Part shown: piece by piece, positions 27,426-36,007 of the stretch
Numbering within the stretch: position 1 is the first letter of the stretch
Layout of the letters: each line of letters begins with the position of its first letter
Assembly (NCBI RefSeq): GCF_013004645.1
Contig: NZ_JABEME010000001.1
Span: 744,001 to 808,000 of the forward strand
Direction of reading: 5' to 3'
DNA from: Stenotrophomonas africana
GTDB lineage: Bacteria; Pseudomonadota; Gammaproteobacteria; Xanthomonadales; Xanthomonadaceae
DNA length: 64,000 nt
Program-made: the position numbers and the translations under genes
The notes under the pieces: model-generated
Seen by the model: only the letters and a program-made list of their open reading frames with translations
What the model was told of the DNA's origin: nothing
The model's database searches: none

Positions 27426-27815
27426 CTACGGTGCCTCGGGCGTGCCCTGATGGAACACCATGCGCCACCGTTGCCCCTGCCGGCGCCACAGCGAGCTGCG
27501 CAGCACCCAGCGCTGCGCCTGCCCATCGACGTGATGGCGGCTGCGGTAGCGCACCTGGGCCAGACCGTCGGCCAACAACCACACCGCGTACCGTTCCGAT
27601 TCGATCAGCACCTGCGCGCGCTCCAACGGGATCTCCTGCAACGCCGCATCACGGCCGTAGCATTGCCCGGAACTGCCGATCTCGCTGAAATCCTCGTCCA
27701 GCAGGGCCGCAAGGGACTCGCGATCACCCCGCACCTGCGGCGCATGCAGCGCGCGTTCCAGCGCCTCCAGTTCGGCGGCGAGCGCCACGTCGGCGTGCTG
27801 GCCAGCACCGCTCAC
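27426..27815 (-). CDS. DUF4440 / SnoaL-like (NTF2-fold) protein
   Basis: A 129-aa protein with a typical DUF4440 layout: helix LEALERALHAPQVRGD, then LAALLDEDFSEIGSSGQCYGRDAAL, and a C-terminal sheet ending WRMVFHQGT. The function is unknown; related NTF2-fold proteins bind small ligands. The GTG start overlaps the stop of the MBL-fold gene, so the two are translationally coupled. Confidence 0.75.
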   Translation of the reverse strand: MSGAGQHADVALAAELEALERALHAPQVRGDRESLAALLDEDFSEIGSSGQCYGRDAALQEIPLERAQVLIESERYAVWLLADGLAQVRYRSRHHVDGQAQRWVLRSSLWRRQGQRWRMVFHQGTPEAP

Positions 27816-28579
27816 GGCGGATCCTGCGCCAGCACGTGCGGTGCAGTGGGGGTGGCCAGCGGCACGCACTGCCCCGGCTGCGCCACGCGATGCCCCCGCG
27901 CGGCCAGCACCTGGCCATCGGCCACGCTCGCATAGTGGTAGAGCATCATCCGCGCCTGCAGTTCCGCGCTGTACTCGCGCTCCAGATCGTCCACGCCGGT
28001 ATGCGACGGGTTGCCGTGCAGGCCGCAGTCGTGCGCGATCAGTTCGTTGTCATTGGCGAAGCGGGCCAGCATCTCCGGAACCGGCCGGGTATCACCGCTC
28101 CAGGTCAACGCGCCCTGCAGGCGCAGGCCATAGGCCGTCTCCGGCCAGTGGTGGCGCACCGGAAACACCTCCAGGCGCACCCCCTCATGCCAGAACGCCT
28201 CGCCCACCACGACCAGCTGGAAGGCATCCCAGAAGTTCGCCCCGCCCTCGGCCAGCACGTTCGGATAGTCACCGATACGCTTGTGCAGCAGCGGCACCAC
28301 CGTGGCGGGCACGTACAGGCGCACCTTGCCGCGCCGGTGGGAATTGAAGAAGGTGTCGACGAACAGCCGCTCAAAGCCCGCCACGTGGTCCAGGTGCACA
28401 TGGGTGACGAACAACGCCTGCGGCATGTGGCCGTAGTGCGCCTTGAATGCGGTCAGGCCTTCACCGCCACAGTCGATGGTCAGCCACGGACGCCCGTCCC
28501 GCTCGATCACCGACATGGGCGATCCCAGCTCGACCGCCGACGCATTGCCGACGCCGAGGAAACGCAACGACCAGTCCAT
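27812..28579 (-). CDS. Metallo-beta-lactamase-fold hydrolase (RNase Z-like)
   Basis: A 255-aa MBL-fold protein. The metal motif THVHLDHVAG lies at about 60-69, and further metal ligands are likely in the His of VRHHWPE, the Asp of WSGDTRP and the His of LIAHDCG. It resembles ElaC/RNase Z-type or phosphodiesterase members, but no tRNA-processing exosite is obvious. Its ATG overlaps the kdkA stop (ATGA) and its stop overlaps the next GTG, making a compact three-gene operon. Confidence 0.8.
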   Translation of the reverse strand: MDWSLRFLGVGNASAVELGSPMSVIERDGRPWLTIDCGGEGLTAFKAHYGHMPQALFVTHVHLDHVAGFERLFVDTFFNSHRRGKVRLYVPATVVPLLHKRIGDYPNVLAEGGANFWDAFQLVVVGEAFWHEGVRLEVFPVRHHWPETAYGLRLQGALTWSGDTRPVPEMLARFANDNELIAHDCGLHGNPSHTGVDDLEREYSAELQARMMLYHYASVADGQVLAARGHRVAQPGQCVPLATPTAPHVLAQDPP

Positions 28580-29328
28580 CAGGTGCCCCGGTTCCAGGCC
28601 ATGTCATAGGCGCGGCGCAGTCGCGCGTAGTCCTTCTGTACGTCTTCCATGCTGCGCTCGCCGCGCAGCTTGATCAGCGAGCGCAGCAGGCGCTTGAGGT
28701 TGCGTTCGCGCCAGCCGGTGGCCGGGATGCGGATCACCCCACGGTCGAAGTCGATCAGCCAGCCATGGCCACTGCCATCAAACAGGATGTTGTGCGCGTT
28801 GAGGTCGGCATGGTCCAGGCCGGCACGGTGGAAACGGGCGATCAGCCGTCCGGTCTCCTCCCAGGGGGCGCCCCGGCCGGTGACCAATGCCCGGTCGGCC
28901 AGCGAGCGCACGCCCTCGAGCCGCTCCATCAGGATCGCGGCCCGATAGCGAAGGCCCTCGCGCATGTAGAACGCAGCGATCGGCCGTGGCACCGGCAGCT
29001 TTTTCTCGCGCAGTGCGCGCATCAAGCGGAATTCAGCGAAGCTGCGGGTCCGGTCCGCGCCACGCCAGAGGTACTGGTCGTGGCTGATACGGGCCGCCAT
29101 GCCGCCGCGCAGGTAATGGCGCAGCACGCTGGCACCGAACGGCGCATCGACGAACCAGGCGCTGCCGCGCCCGCCCTCGTCCACCGGCCGGGCCTTGCTG
29201 CCCCAGTGCTGGGGCGAGAACAGGCCGATCTCGGCTTGCCGCAGCCGCTCGCGGTCGAACAGAATGGCCCCGATGCCGCGACCCTCGCGGCATGGCGTCA
29301 GCGCTTCATTGGCGTCGAATGCGACCAT
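28579..29328 (-). CDS. kdkA: Kdo kinase
   Basis: A 249-aa protein-kinase-fold enzyme that phosphorylates the Kdo residue of lipopolysaccharide at O-4. The catalytic loop [12 protein letters not shown] is near 167 and the metal motif WLIDFDRG near 188. RxYxRGGxxA-like [14 protein letters not shown] is the KdkA signature. I chose the ATG at 29328 ([10 protein letters not shown]). The gene is divergent from a heptosyltransferase with only 20 bp between start codons, consistent with a shared inner-core LPS role. Confidence 0.9.
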   Translation of the reverse strand: MVAFDANEALTPCREGRGIGAILFDRERLRQAEIGLFSPQHWGSKARPVDEGGRGSAWFVDAPFGASVLRHYLRGGMAARISHDQYLWRGADRTRSFAEFRLMRALREKKLPVPRPIAAFYMREGLRYRAAILMERLEGVRSLADRALVTGRGAPWEETGRLIARFHRAGLDHADLNAHNILFDGSGHGWLIDFDRGVIRIPATGWRERNLKRLLRSLIKLRGERSMEDVQKDYARLRRAYDMAWNRGT

Positions 29329-29348
29329 TTCATTGAGTCTAACAACAC

Positions 29349-30395
29349 ATGGCATCAGCGTCCTCCTCCTTGTGCCTCCTGCGCTTGTCCGCACTTGGCG
29401 ATGTCACCCACGTGGTGCCCCTCGTGCGCACCCTGCAGGCCGCACGCCCGGACACGCCGATCCACTGGATCATCGACAAGGCCGGCCACAAGCTGCTCGA
29501 CGGCCTGCCCGGCGTCACCTTCCATGCCTACGACAAGAAAAGCGGCATGGCCGGGGTCAAGGAACTGCGCAGGCAGCTGCCGCCCGGGCGCTTCGAAGCG
29601 CTGCTGCAGATGCAGGTGGCGTTCCGCGCCAACCTGCTGTCGGCCTTCATTCCCGCAGAGCGTCGCATCGGCTACGACCGCAGCCGATCAAAGGATCTGC
29701 ATGGCCTGTTCATCAACGAGCGCATCCCGGACCGCCCCGGCATCCATGTGCTGGACGCCATCGGCAGCTTCTGTGAACCCCTTGGCCTGCGCCAGACCGA
29801 GGTCAGCTGGGACCTGGCCGTACCGCAGTCCGCGTATGAGTGGGCCGCCGCGCAATGGCAGGACGATGGCCGACCGGTACTGATGATCTCACCCTGTTCC
29901 AGCCACGTGCGCCGCAACTGGTATGCAGACCGCTATGCAGCCGTGGCCAACCATGCCGCACAGCGCGGCTGGCGGGTGGTGCTGTGCGGTGGCCGCAGCG
30001 AACTGGAGCGCAGCATGGCCGATGCCATCCAGGCGCAGCTGCACACACCGGCGCTGGACCTGGTCGGCAAGGACACCTTGAAGCAGCTGCCGGCGCTGCT
30101 GGCCCGCGCCAATCTGGTGATGACTCCGGACTCGGGCCCGATGCACATCGCCAACGCGATGGGCGCCAAGGTACTGGGCCTGCATGCGGCCAGCAATCCG
30201 AACCGCAGCGGCCCCTATTCCGACCGCCGCTACTGCGTGGACCGCTACGATGATGCCGCGCGCAAGTACCTGGCCAAGCAGGCCGCGGATCTGAAGTGGG
30301 GCACCAAGATCGAGTTCGACGATGTGATGGAACTGATCACCGTCGACGACGGTATCGCCGCGTTCGAACGCTACGTCGCCGACCACCTGGGGTGA
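29349..30395 (+). CDS. Lipopolysaccharide heptosyltransferase family protein (GT9)
   Basis: A 348-aa GT9 enzyme with N-terminal [20 protein letters not shown], the WaaC-type glycine/aspartate motif. The C-terminal donor-site region includes [36 protein letters not shown] (split around TPDSGPMH). It is expected to add heptose, from ADP-heptose, to LPS inner core at the cytoplasmic membrane. Proximity to kdkA supports this; whether it is WaaC-equivalent is not certain. Confidence 0.85.
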   Translation: MASASSSLCLLRLSALGDVTHVVPLVRTLQAARPDTPIHWIIDKAGHKLLDGLPGVTFHAYDKKSGMAGVKELRRQLPPGRFEALLQMQVAFRANLLSAFIPAERRIGYDRSRSKDLHGLFINERIPDRPGIHVLDAIGSFCEPLGLRQTEVSWDLAVPQSAYEWAAAQWQDDGRPVLMISPCSSHVRRNWYADRYAAVANHAAQRGWRVVLCGGRSELERSMADAIQAQLHTPALDLVGKDTLKQLPALLARANLVMTPDSGPMHIANAMGAKVLGLHAASNPNRSGPYSDRRYCVDRYDDAARKYLAKQAADLKWGTKIEFDDVMELITVDDGIAAFERYVADHLG

Positions 30396-30407
30396 GCGGC
30401 AGACCCC

Positions 30408-30426
30408 ATCCACGGATGGCGTGGAT
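30408..30426. repeat. SMAG-like palindrome
   Basis: ATCCACGGATGGCGTGGAT lies between the convergent GT9 and DUF6165 genes. Confidence 0.5.
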
Positions 30427-30443
30427 CCACTCTTTGGCCGGGA

Positions 30444-30848
30444 TTACGCGCGCTGCGCGTAATCCTGGTAGGACTTCTCTTCCACGTACGCCGAACCCAG
30501 CGCCAGGTTGATCGCCTTCTTGATGCGCGCGCGTTCGTCGTTGCGCAGGTAGACGCTGCGCGCCAGGTCGATGAAACCCTGGTCGAACGCCTGCGCCTTC
30601 TCCTTCAGCCGGATGTCGTCCTCGATGTCCCACAGCTGCTCGTTGACCGCCTTCAGCTCGGCACGCAGCTTGGCGATGTCTTTCACCGCCGCCGGGTGCG
30701 CCATCCAGGTCTGCTCGAGCGCCGACAGCTCCTTGCGCACATTGGCCAGCTTGCTCTCGTCGCTGATGCGCTCGGACTTGATCTGCAGGATCGAGATCTT
30801 GTCCAGCAGCTCGCCGAATGAAACGGGGACGAGGATTTCAGCGGTCAT
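30444..30848 (-). CDS. DUF6165 family protein
   Basis: A 134-aa mainly helical protein (VSFGELLDKISILQIKSERI near 8-27, then long charged helices ending EEKSYQDYAQRA). Proteins of this family are commonly encoded near LPS-core genes in Xanthomonadaceae, as here next to a GT9 gene. The biochemical role is unknown. The start at 30848 (MTAEILVPV) is preceded by an A/G-rich GGAGC region. Confidence 0.75.
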   Translation of the reverse strand: MTAEILVPVSFGELLDKISILQIKSERISDESKLANVRKELSALEQTWMAHPAAVKDIAKLRAELKAVNEQLWDIEDDIRLKEKAQAFDQGFIDLARSVYLRNDERARIKKAINLALGSAYVEEKSYQDYAQRA

Positions 30849-30906
30849 GGGAAAAAGCTCCAGCAGGTGATGCAGGCAGTTTAACCCGCAGCTCGCGATG
30901 AAATGG

Positions 30907-30974
30907 GTACATCCACGCCATGCGTGGATGGTCCAGCTCGGCAGGAACAGCATCCACGCATGACGTGGATCTAC
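30907..30974. repeat. SMAG-like pair
   Basis: ATCCACGCCATGCGTGGAT and ATCCACGCATGACGTGGAT lie about 25 bp apart, with GTAC/CTAC ends. Region 30849-31330 holds no gene, only repeats and a terminator. Confidence 0.65.
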
Positions 30975-31088
30975 GGATGCATCTGGAGGAACAAGCCCCT
31001 CTGTTGAGGGGCTGCCCCGACAGGGGCGGGGAGAGGCCGGCAAAGGGAGGGGCCCGAACGTTGCACGGCAACGTTTGGGGCGACGCGC
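30951..31088. repeat. 138-bp direct repeat, copy 1
   Basis: It is nearly identical to 31129-31266 (one difference seen: GGAGGAAC versus GGAGAAAC). It includes a palindrome with CCACGCATGACGTGG, the hairpin GCCCCTCTGTTGAGGGGC, and a G-rich tail ending in AACGTTGCACGGCAACGTT. Confidence 0.9.
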
Positions 31089-31128
31089 CAGATCAGGACA
31101 TGGTCACTACAGCGCAACTCGCGCTGTC

Positions 31129-31266
31129 CATCCACGCATGACGTGGATCTACGGATGCATCTGGAGAAACAAGCCCCTCTGTTGAGGGGCTGCCCCGACA
31201 GGGGCGGGGAGAGGCCGGCAAAGGGAGGGGCCCGAACGTTGCACGGCAACGTTTGGGGCGACGCGC
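31129..31266. repeat. 138-bp direct repeat, copy 2
   Basis: Second copy, offset 178 bp from the first, with a 40-bp unrelated spacer between copies. The central hairpin part also matches the inverted-orientation repeats at 61667 and 61816. Confidence 0.9.
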
Positions 31267-31286
31267 AAAGCGCGTCGCGTCCCGCG

Positions 31287-31336
31287 CCAGATAAAGAAAA
31301 AGGGCCGCCTTTCGGCAGCCCTTTTTCTTTATCTGG
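31287..31336 (-). terminator. Displaced terminator of tRNA-Ser(CGA)
   Basis: CCAGATAAAGAAAAAGGGC and its exact complement form a 19-bp stem around a 12-base loop. On the minus strand it follows the fossil tRNA 3' end kept at attL, so before integration it would have ended the tRNA-Ser transcript. It can work in both directions. Confidence 0.8.
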
Positions 31337-31350
31337 CGGAGAGGGGGGGA
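31331..31350. other. attL core repeat
   Basis: This 20-bp sequence is identical to 40085-40104. It corresponds to the last bases of tRNA-Ser including CCA plus three flanking bases, and marks the left end of the mobilizable element. Confidence 0.9.
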
Positions 31351-31500
31351 GTCTCAGCCACACACTCCCCCGAAACCCTTGCCACGCTTGACTTGGCGCC
31401 CGAGGCACCCGCGCAAGGTGTCCAAGGAAGTGTCCACGATAGCAGTCCCCCGTATCATGGGAAAGCCCGCCCTGCCCGCAGGCCGGGGAGAACGAAGCCG

Positions 31501-32088
31501 TCAGCCAGCCGATGACGCTGCGCTAACCCCCCTCCTCCAGTCTCCGCTACGCACGTTACGATCAATCAGTATCTCAACACTTTGGGTCAGTTGATAATAG
31601 TCCTCATTGAAATCCGCAACACTCTTTTCGCAATGTGTGCAATACAAGCCATATGCAAAGTTTCCGGAGTAATAGTCATGATCCTTGCGCATCAGTATGC
31701 ATTCGCATGATGGACACAGGGGTGTCAGACGCTCAATCTTCGCGTGACTTCCCCCAGTGTAAGTCCATTGCCAAGCAACTCCTCGAAAGTTGTCACGACA
31801 GTAACTCCGCCAAGTAATAGGTGGCTCATCTACTCCACGCCAACGCTCTATGGCCATTGCTACCAATGCGAAGGCTGCACTCAGTGTCGACAGCCACAGA
31901 ACAATAAGTAGCCAATTGGGATGGGAAGATGACCGCACAAGCCATTTCGCCGCATCAAAGACGCCCACGCCGATCTTCGGCCACCAGCCTTGAATTGTTG
32001 CAATACCCGCTCCGGCGACTGCCAGAATTGCCCCCGCGATTACCGCGCTTCCGACAGGATCTTTCCAGACCTTTTTTATCACGCTCAT
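31501..32088 (-). CDS. Membrane protein with zinc-ribbon-like C-terminus
   Basis: A 195-aa protein of unknown function. Two hydrophobic segments lie at about 12-32 (VIAGAILAVAGAGIATI) and 58-80. A soluble domain follows with CPSCECILMRKDHDYYSGNFAYGLYC-type spacing: a CPSC pair and a CTHC pair about 25 residues apart, likely binding zinc. ATG 32088 (MSVIKKVW) is the best start. It is the last element gene before attL and runs in the same direction as the relaxase. Confidence 0.65.
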   Translation of the reverse strand: MSVIKKVWKDPVGSAVIAGAILAVAGAGIATIQGWWPKIGVGVFDAAKWLVRSSSHPNWLLIVLWLSTLSAAFALVAMAIERWRGVDEPPITWRSYCRDNFRGVAWQWTYTGGSHAKIERLTPLCPSCECILMRKDHDYYSGNFAYGLYCTHCEKSVADFNEDYYQLTQSVEILIDRNVRSGDWRRGVSAASSAG

Positions 32089-32142
32089 TGGCACCCCCCG
32101 TTTGGGCGTATCTTACCAATCAGTCGGATGAAATCTCTCGCC

Positions 32143-33909
32143 CTACAGAACCCTTGGCACGCGCCGCGTCGCGTCCTTGTCCGACAGATCTCGACCTTTA
32201 CGGAACGGAACAGGCACTGCCGGCACATTTGAGTTCTGTGGGGAAGCGGGCGCACCACGCACTAAAAGGTCACTGCGAACAACTTCGGCTCGCGCCAGCG
32301 CTCTCTGCATTCTACTTCGCTCTTGGTGCAACGCCTCCAAGGCTGGCAGATCAGCGGCTGCCCTCGCCTCCTCGTAGCGCTTCCGAGCCGCGCGCAGCGG
32401 AGCCCGCTGCTCTTCCAAGTCCGCAACCCAACGCTTGTGCGCAGGCCAGTAGCGCCATGGCTCAGGATTGGCCACCTTCCAATGGCGCAGCGAGGCTTCA
32501 ACCGTCTCAACTTCGCGCTTGCGCCTCTCCCGCTCCCGGAACCGCCGCTGCTCCTCGTGCTCGTTGTCCGCCAACCAAGCCTGGCATCGAGCAATTTGTC
32601 TCTGCGCTTCTCTTAAGCGAATAGCATCAGCACTCGAAAACGCCGCCAGCAATGTCTCCGTTTCACGTTCTTGACGTCTAATCGATTGGCGTGCCTCCTC
32701 CTCTAAATCCAAACGCTCTTGCACAAGCACCAGTGCTTGCCGGGAGGTTGCATCTCCGTCGATGGTCAGCCGGACGCGCCCACCACCGGAACCGCCACCA
32801 ACGGCTAGGTGTGCGGCTGGAACGCCGTGCAGCGACGCACCAGCACTTCTATGTCGCGGTTCATTGCCCCGCAGTGGACCACCACTGCGTTGTTCCCCCC
32901 ATCGAGGCTTGAGAGTTGCAAGACGGTTGCCAACTGGCACTCGAAGCACCGGCTCGGCGCCATCGCTGTCAGATCGCAATCGACAAGTATCGACGTGATC
33001 TCGGGTGAGAGGGGGGCAAGCGCGTTGCTTGTTTGGTCGGGTTCGGGATTGGTGGCTTTTTCCATTATTACTCCTGATTTCGGTTTGGGTGTCGTTGGCA
33101 GCGGGCATCAAACGTCCTTCGTTGCGGGCTTTCTGCTCCCACATGTCCCACTTGCGCTGCGTGGCGGCGTTGCTGTTGCGAATGCGGGCATTGATGGCGC
33201 GCCGAGCGCGCCTCTGCCCCGGGGCGTGCCCCTCTTTAACCGTGGGCAGGCGATCTGTTTCTCGGGCTTTCGCCCAATCCCCTTGCTTTATGGCGTCTAG
33301 GTTCTGGTCTACCAGAGAACGGGCGTCCACGCGTTCGAAGTAGCCTCCACGCTCTAAATGCCGGTTCACGATCTGAGCGACTGCTGCGCGCAGCGCGGTA
33401 ACTTCCTTCCTGCCCTGCTTGAAATCGTCGAGGACCTTGGACGCGTACGCGCCCAAGCCCTCTGCCCCAACCTGACGGGACGTGAAAAGAATATGGGCGT
33501 GGTGGTTGCGCTGGTCGCCCTCTTTATCCGGCGCGTGCAATGCAACTTGGGCGGCCACGTTATAGCGGTCCACCAGCATTTGCCCAATCCCAACCGCCAG
33601 TTCACGCCGCTGCGCGTCGCTCATTTCGTGTGGCAACGCCACAATCATCTCCCGGCCCACCCGCGCGTTCTTTCGCGTTTCAGTGGCCTCGGCCGCGTTC
33701 CACAGCATGCTGGGATCAGCAACCCAGGTCGGGGCACCGACCGGGGCCAGCATGTCCACCGACACCACGCCCTTCTTCCGGGTGTAGTCGTGTACGAGCC
33801 CCGTGGTGTCGTCCTCGATCCGAATGCCGGCCCGGTAGGCAGCGGCGGCGGTGACGCTGCTTCCTTGGCCCCGGCTGATGCTTTTGATCGAACAGTGATA
33901 AATGGCCAT
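32143..33909 (-). CDS. MobA/MobL family relaxase (MobQ type)
   Basis: A 588-aa relaxase that should nick oriT and lead the DNA strand during mobilization. The N-terminus MAIYHCSIKSISRGQGSSV is the family signature; Tyr25 in AAAAYRAG is the candidate nicking tyrosine, and RNHHAHILFTSR near 134 supplies the metal-binding histidines. The C-terminal half is a charged, Arg/Glu-rich coiled region. The start at 33909 is fixed by the family N-terminus; the frame is open 28 codons further. Confidence 0.92.
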   Translation of the reverse strand: MAIYHCSIKSISRGQGSSVTAAAAYRAGIRIEDDTTGLVHDYTRKKGVVSVDMLAPVGAPTWVADPSMLWNAAEATETRKNARVGREMIVALPHEMSDAQRRELAVGIGQMLVDRYNVAAQVALHAPDKEGDQRNHHAHILFTSRQVGAEGLGAYASKVLDDFKQGRKEVTALRAAVAQIVNRHLERGGYFERVDARSLVDQNLDAIKQGDWAKARETDRLPTVKEGHAPGQRRARRAINARIRNSNAATQRKWDMWEQKARNEGRLMPAANDTQTEIRSNNGKSHQSRTRPNKQRACPPLTRDHVDTCRLRSDSDGAEPVLRVPVGNRLATLKPRWGEQRSGGPLRGNEPRHRSAGASLHGVPAAHLAVGGGSGGGRVRLTIDGDATSRQALVLVQERLDLEEEARQSIRRQERETETLLAAFSSADAIRLREAQRQIARCQAWLADNEHEEQRRFRERERRKREVETVEASLRHWKVANPEPWRYWPAHKRWVADLEEQRAPLRAARKRYEEARAAADLPALEALHQERSRMQRALARAEVVRSDLLVRGAPASPQNSNVPAVPVPFRKGRDLSDKDATRRVPRVL

Positions 33910-34155
33910 GACGCTTTTTCCCAAAAAACCCAACAAAGCCGCTTTTGGCTCCTTGGGGTGTCGGGGGCGGAGCCCCTGACCGCAGGTTTTCACCCGAAGG
34001 GGGAAAACATAACTGCGCTTTTAATAGGCCCTGTCGGACCTTTTCAAAGAACCCGCACTCAGAAGCGCGGCCTTTATTTATTTAAACAGGAAATCGGGAC
34101 TTGTCGAATCCAATTTTTCTGTTTATCTGAGAGAACATCCAAATCAGGAAAATTT
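33910..34155 (+). other. Relaxase/TraD intergenic region, candidate oriT
   Basis: This 246-bp gap separates the divergent mobilization genes. It has an imperfect 9-bp inverted repeat, GTCGGGGGC-GGA-GCCCCTGAC (33960-33980), and AT-rich DNA further right. oriT of MobQ elements usually lies beside the relaxase gene with such a repeat near the nick. I cannot identify the nick site itself. Confidence 0.45.
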
Positions 34156-34506
34156 ATGAAAAAGAAATCGTTGGAGGAGCGAGCAGCGGACGCCGACAAG
34201 CGCGCAAGGCAACTCAAGGCTCAGTTAAACCTAAAGAACAAGCGCGAGCGGACGCGGGAGGCCAATGCCCAGAAACGAGTACGATTGGCTCAGGCCGTGA
34301 ATTGGACCCGCCAGAAGGACGCCCACCGCAAGATCGAACTTGGGGGTGTCGTGATCGCAGCGGGCGCCGATCAGATGGATCCGGCTGAATTGTGCGGACT
34401 TCTCTTGGTAGCCCTGCGCAACCTCACGCCGGACAGATTGCCTGCACTAAAGGAAATTGGAGTTTCACACTTCGAAGCCCGCGAAGCAGCGAGGGCCAAG
34501 AAATGA
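34156..34506 (+). CDS. TraD-like mobilization accessory protein
   Basis: A 116-aa highly charged helical N-terminus (KKKSLEERAADADKRARQLK) is followed by HRKIELGGVVIAAGADQMDPAELCGLLLVAL. This ELGGLV.KAG.D..D pattern is seen in the small TraD proteins of mobilizable plasmids, unrelated to the coupling ATPase. It is divergent from the relaxase across the candidate oriT. Its TGA overlaps the next ATG. Confidence 0.7.
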   Translation: MKKKSLEERAADADKRARQLKAQLNLKNKRERTREANAQKRVRLAQAVNWTRQKDAHRKIELGGVVIAAGADQMDPAELCGLLLVALRNLTPDRLPALKEIGVSHFEAREAARAKK

Positions 34507-34745
34507 GCCAGCCCCTTTCTCAGGACCACTCTCTCACTCCCTATCAGTTGAGCATTATTAGATCCATCATCGAGCGTAACCATGCCCATTTTGTAAACCG
34601 CTACATGATGCACGCGGGCTGCATGTGGCCCGACGAACTCATGGATCAAATTGTCGCGTCGCTGCCCCCTTCCGCAGAAGGGGCCGGCGATGGCACAGCG
34701 CAAAAATCCACAGAACTCGGTCAGAGTTTTGGAGGCAAAAGGTAA
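34503..34745 (+). CDS. Small hypothetical protein of the element
   Basis: 80 aa, unrecognised. It is helical, with SIIRSIIERNHAHFVNRYMMHAGCMWPDELMDQ in the first half (two short segments) and a disordered Gly/Ser tail. Its ATG overlaps the TraD-like stop (ATGA), so the two are cotranscribed and it probably belongs to mobilization. Confidence 0.6.
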   Translation: MSQPLSQDHSLTPYQLSIIRSIIERNHAHFVNRYMMHAGCMWPDELMDQIVASLPPSAEGAGDGTAQKSTELGQSFGGKR

Positions 34746-34847
34746 AAGTAGCGCAGACACTCACAACCTATTCACAGTTGCGAGAATTTGGAATACGCTA
34801 GCCATTCGCCCGCTACCAACGCCCAGCCACACCCAAAGGACTTAGAT

Positions 34848-35267
34848 GTGGACGTGACCTCCGCTGCCATCGCAACTATTGTTTCCGCAGCAACCTCTGC
34901 GTCTGTGACACTACTGATCGCAAAAAGCAATGCAAAGAAAAGTCTAGATGACCAACTAGACGGCCTTCTCAAGATTTCAATTCAGTACCCTTATTTGGAA
35001 AGCGACTCATACACGAGCACTTGGAACAGCAAGCATGATGGCGATGAGAAGCATGAGCGCTACGAGCATTACTGCACGCTACTATTCAATTATTTTTCAC
35101 GAGTATGCAAATACCACAAATATAATAAGAAAAAAATCGAATCATATGTGGCGATAAAGACCTGGATTCGCTGCCACAAACTTTACTGGAAGGACCCAAC
35201 CGACCCATACGGAACAAAGGATGAGTATGATCCCAAGTTCGTTGAAATCGTAAACTCTTACATTTAA
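34848..35267 (+). CDS. Small membrane-anchored protein paired with caspase-fold protease
   Basis: About 139 aa. A single weakly hydrophobic N-terminal segment (SAAIATIVSAATSASVTLL, roughly 5-24) precedes Lys-rich residues. A cytoplasmic domain rich in Tyr, His, Lys and Trp follows (HYCTLLFNYFSRVCKYHKY, then WIRCHKLYWKDP). I chose the GTG at 34848 because AAAGGA lies 7 bases upstream; an in-frame TTG at 34788 is the longer option. The protease gene starts 11 bp after its stop. GC content is clearly lower than the chromosome. The layout resembles membrane effectors of prokaryotic conflict systems, but I recognise no named family. Confidence 0.6.
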   Translation: MDVTSAAIATIVSAATSASVTLLIAKSNAKKSLDDQLDGLLKISIQYPYLESDSYTSTWNSKHDGDEKHERYEHYCTLLFNYFSRVCKYHKYNKKKIESYVAIKTWIRCHKLYWKDPTDPYGTKDEYDPKFVEIVNSYI

Positions 35268-35278
35268 GGAATTAAAAG

Positions 35279-35965
35279 GTGAAGCGAAAAGCGTTTCTAA
35301 TCGCCAACAACGGCGACCTCAAGGGCACCATTTTAGATGTCGAACTAGTTCGATCATTCCTCACCTCGCCTCGTGGCGGCCATTGGCGTCAAGATGAAAT
35401 TGATTATCTAATCAATCCATCAAAAGACGATCTCATTGTAAAGCTGGCCATGGCGAAGGTGGATAACTATGATTTTGTTATCGTTCACTTCAGCGGCCAT
35501 GGCGGCCAAGCAGTTAACAGCCTTATTCTTGAGATCAACCCTAAAGAAGAGACTATTTCAAGCTCCATTCTTTTCAACCTAGCGAAGCGTCAGGTTTCAA
35601 TCTTTGATTGCTGCCGGGTTGGCGACACTCCCGCACTTGAATCGCTTGCGTTTGACTCGGTCACTGAGGCGTATAAAGACACACGTGCGACGTACGACAG
35701 AATGATCATGAACGCCGCAGAGCAGCAGCTTAAGCTTTATGGCTGCGCTTCCAATGAAGTATCGTCCGAGGATGAAGATGGCGGCTACTACACACAGGCT
35801 CTGTTTAGAACAGCGATGAGCAGTTCCGAGCCGTTCCTCACCTTCAATAAGGCGCATGAGACGGCTGCCGCCCTGGTGCGCAGGCGATCCAATCTTACCC
35901 AGAATCCGGAGATCGTTTCAGGACGACACCTGAGTTCTCAAAATTTGGTTATGGCAGTCTCCTAA
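35279..35965 (+). CDS. Caspase-fold protease (peptidase C14-like)
   Basis: A 228-aa single-domain caspase homologue. The N-terminus KRKAFLIANNGDLKGTILDV is the first strand and substrate-loop region. The catalytic dyad is visible as His74 in VHFSGHGG and Cys112 in IFDCCRVG. YYTQALF near 170 matches the later caspase strand. The start is GTG with AAGGA upstream. No sensor, repeat or NTPase domain is attached, so activation must come from a partner, most likely the upstream membrane protein. Bacterial caspase-like proteases often serve in anti-phage systems; that role here is inference. Confidence 0.85.
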   Translation: MKRKAFLIANNGDLKGTILDVELVRSFLTSPRGGHWRQDEIDYLINPSKDDLIVKLAMAKVDNYDFVIVHFSGHGGQAVNSLILEINPKEETISSSILFNLAKRQVSIFDCCRVGDTPALESLAFDSVTEAYKDTRATYDRMIMNAAEQQLKLYGCASNEVSSEDEDGGYYTQALFRTAMSSSEPFLTFNKAHETAAALVRRRSNLTQNPEIVSGRHLSSQNLVMAVS

Positions 35966-36007
35966 GCCTCCAATTGCCCCCGCCTTCATAGGCGGGGGCA
36001 AGCGAGA

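Noticed and set aside
30951..31266. CRISPR-like array
   Set aside because: There are only two units of 138 bp, with a 40-bp spacer and no cas genes; it is a simple direct duplication.
34848..35267. Bacterial gasdermin as partner of the caspase-fold protease
   Set aside because: The protein is about half the size of known gasdermins, has its hydrophobic segment at the N-terminus, and shows no gasdermin-like beta pattern.
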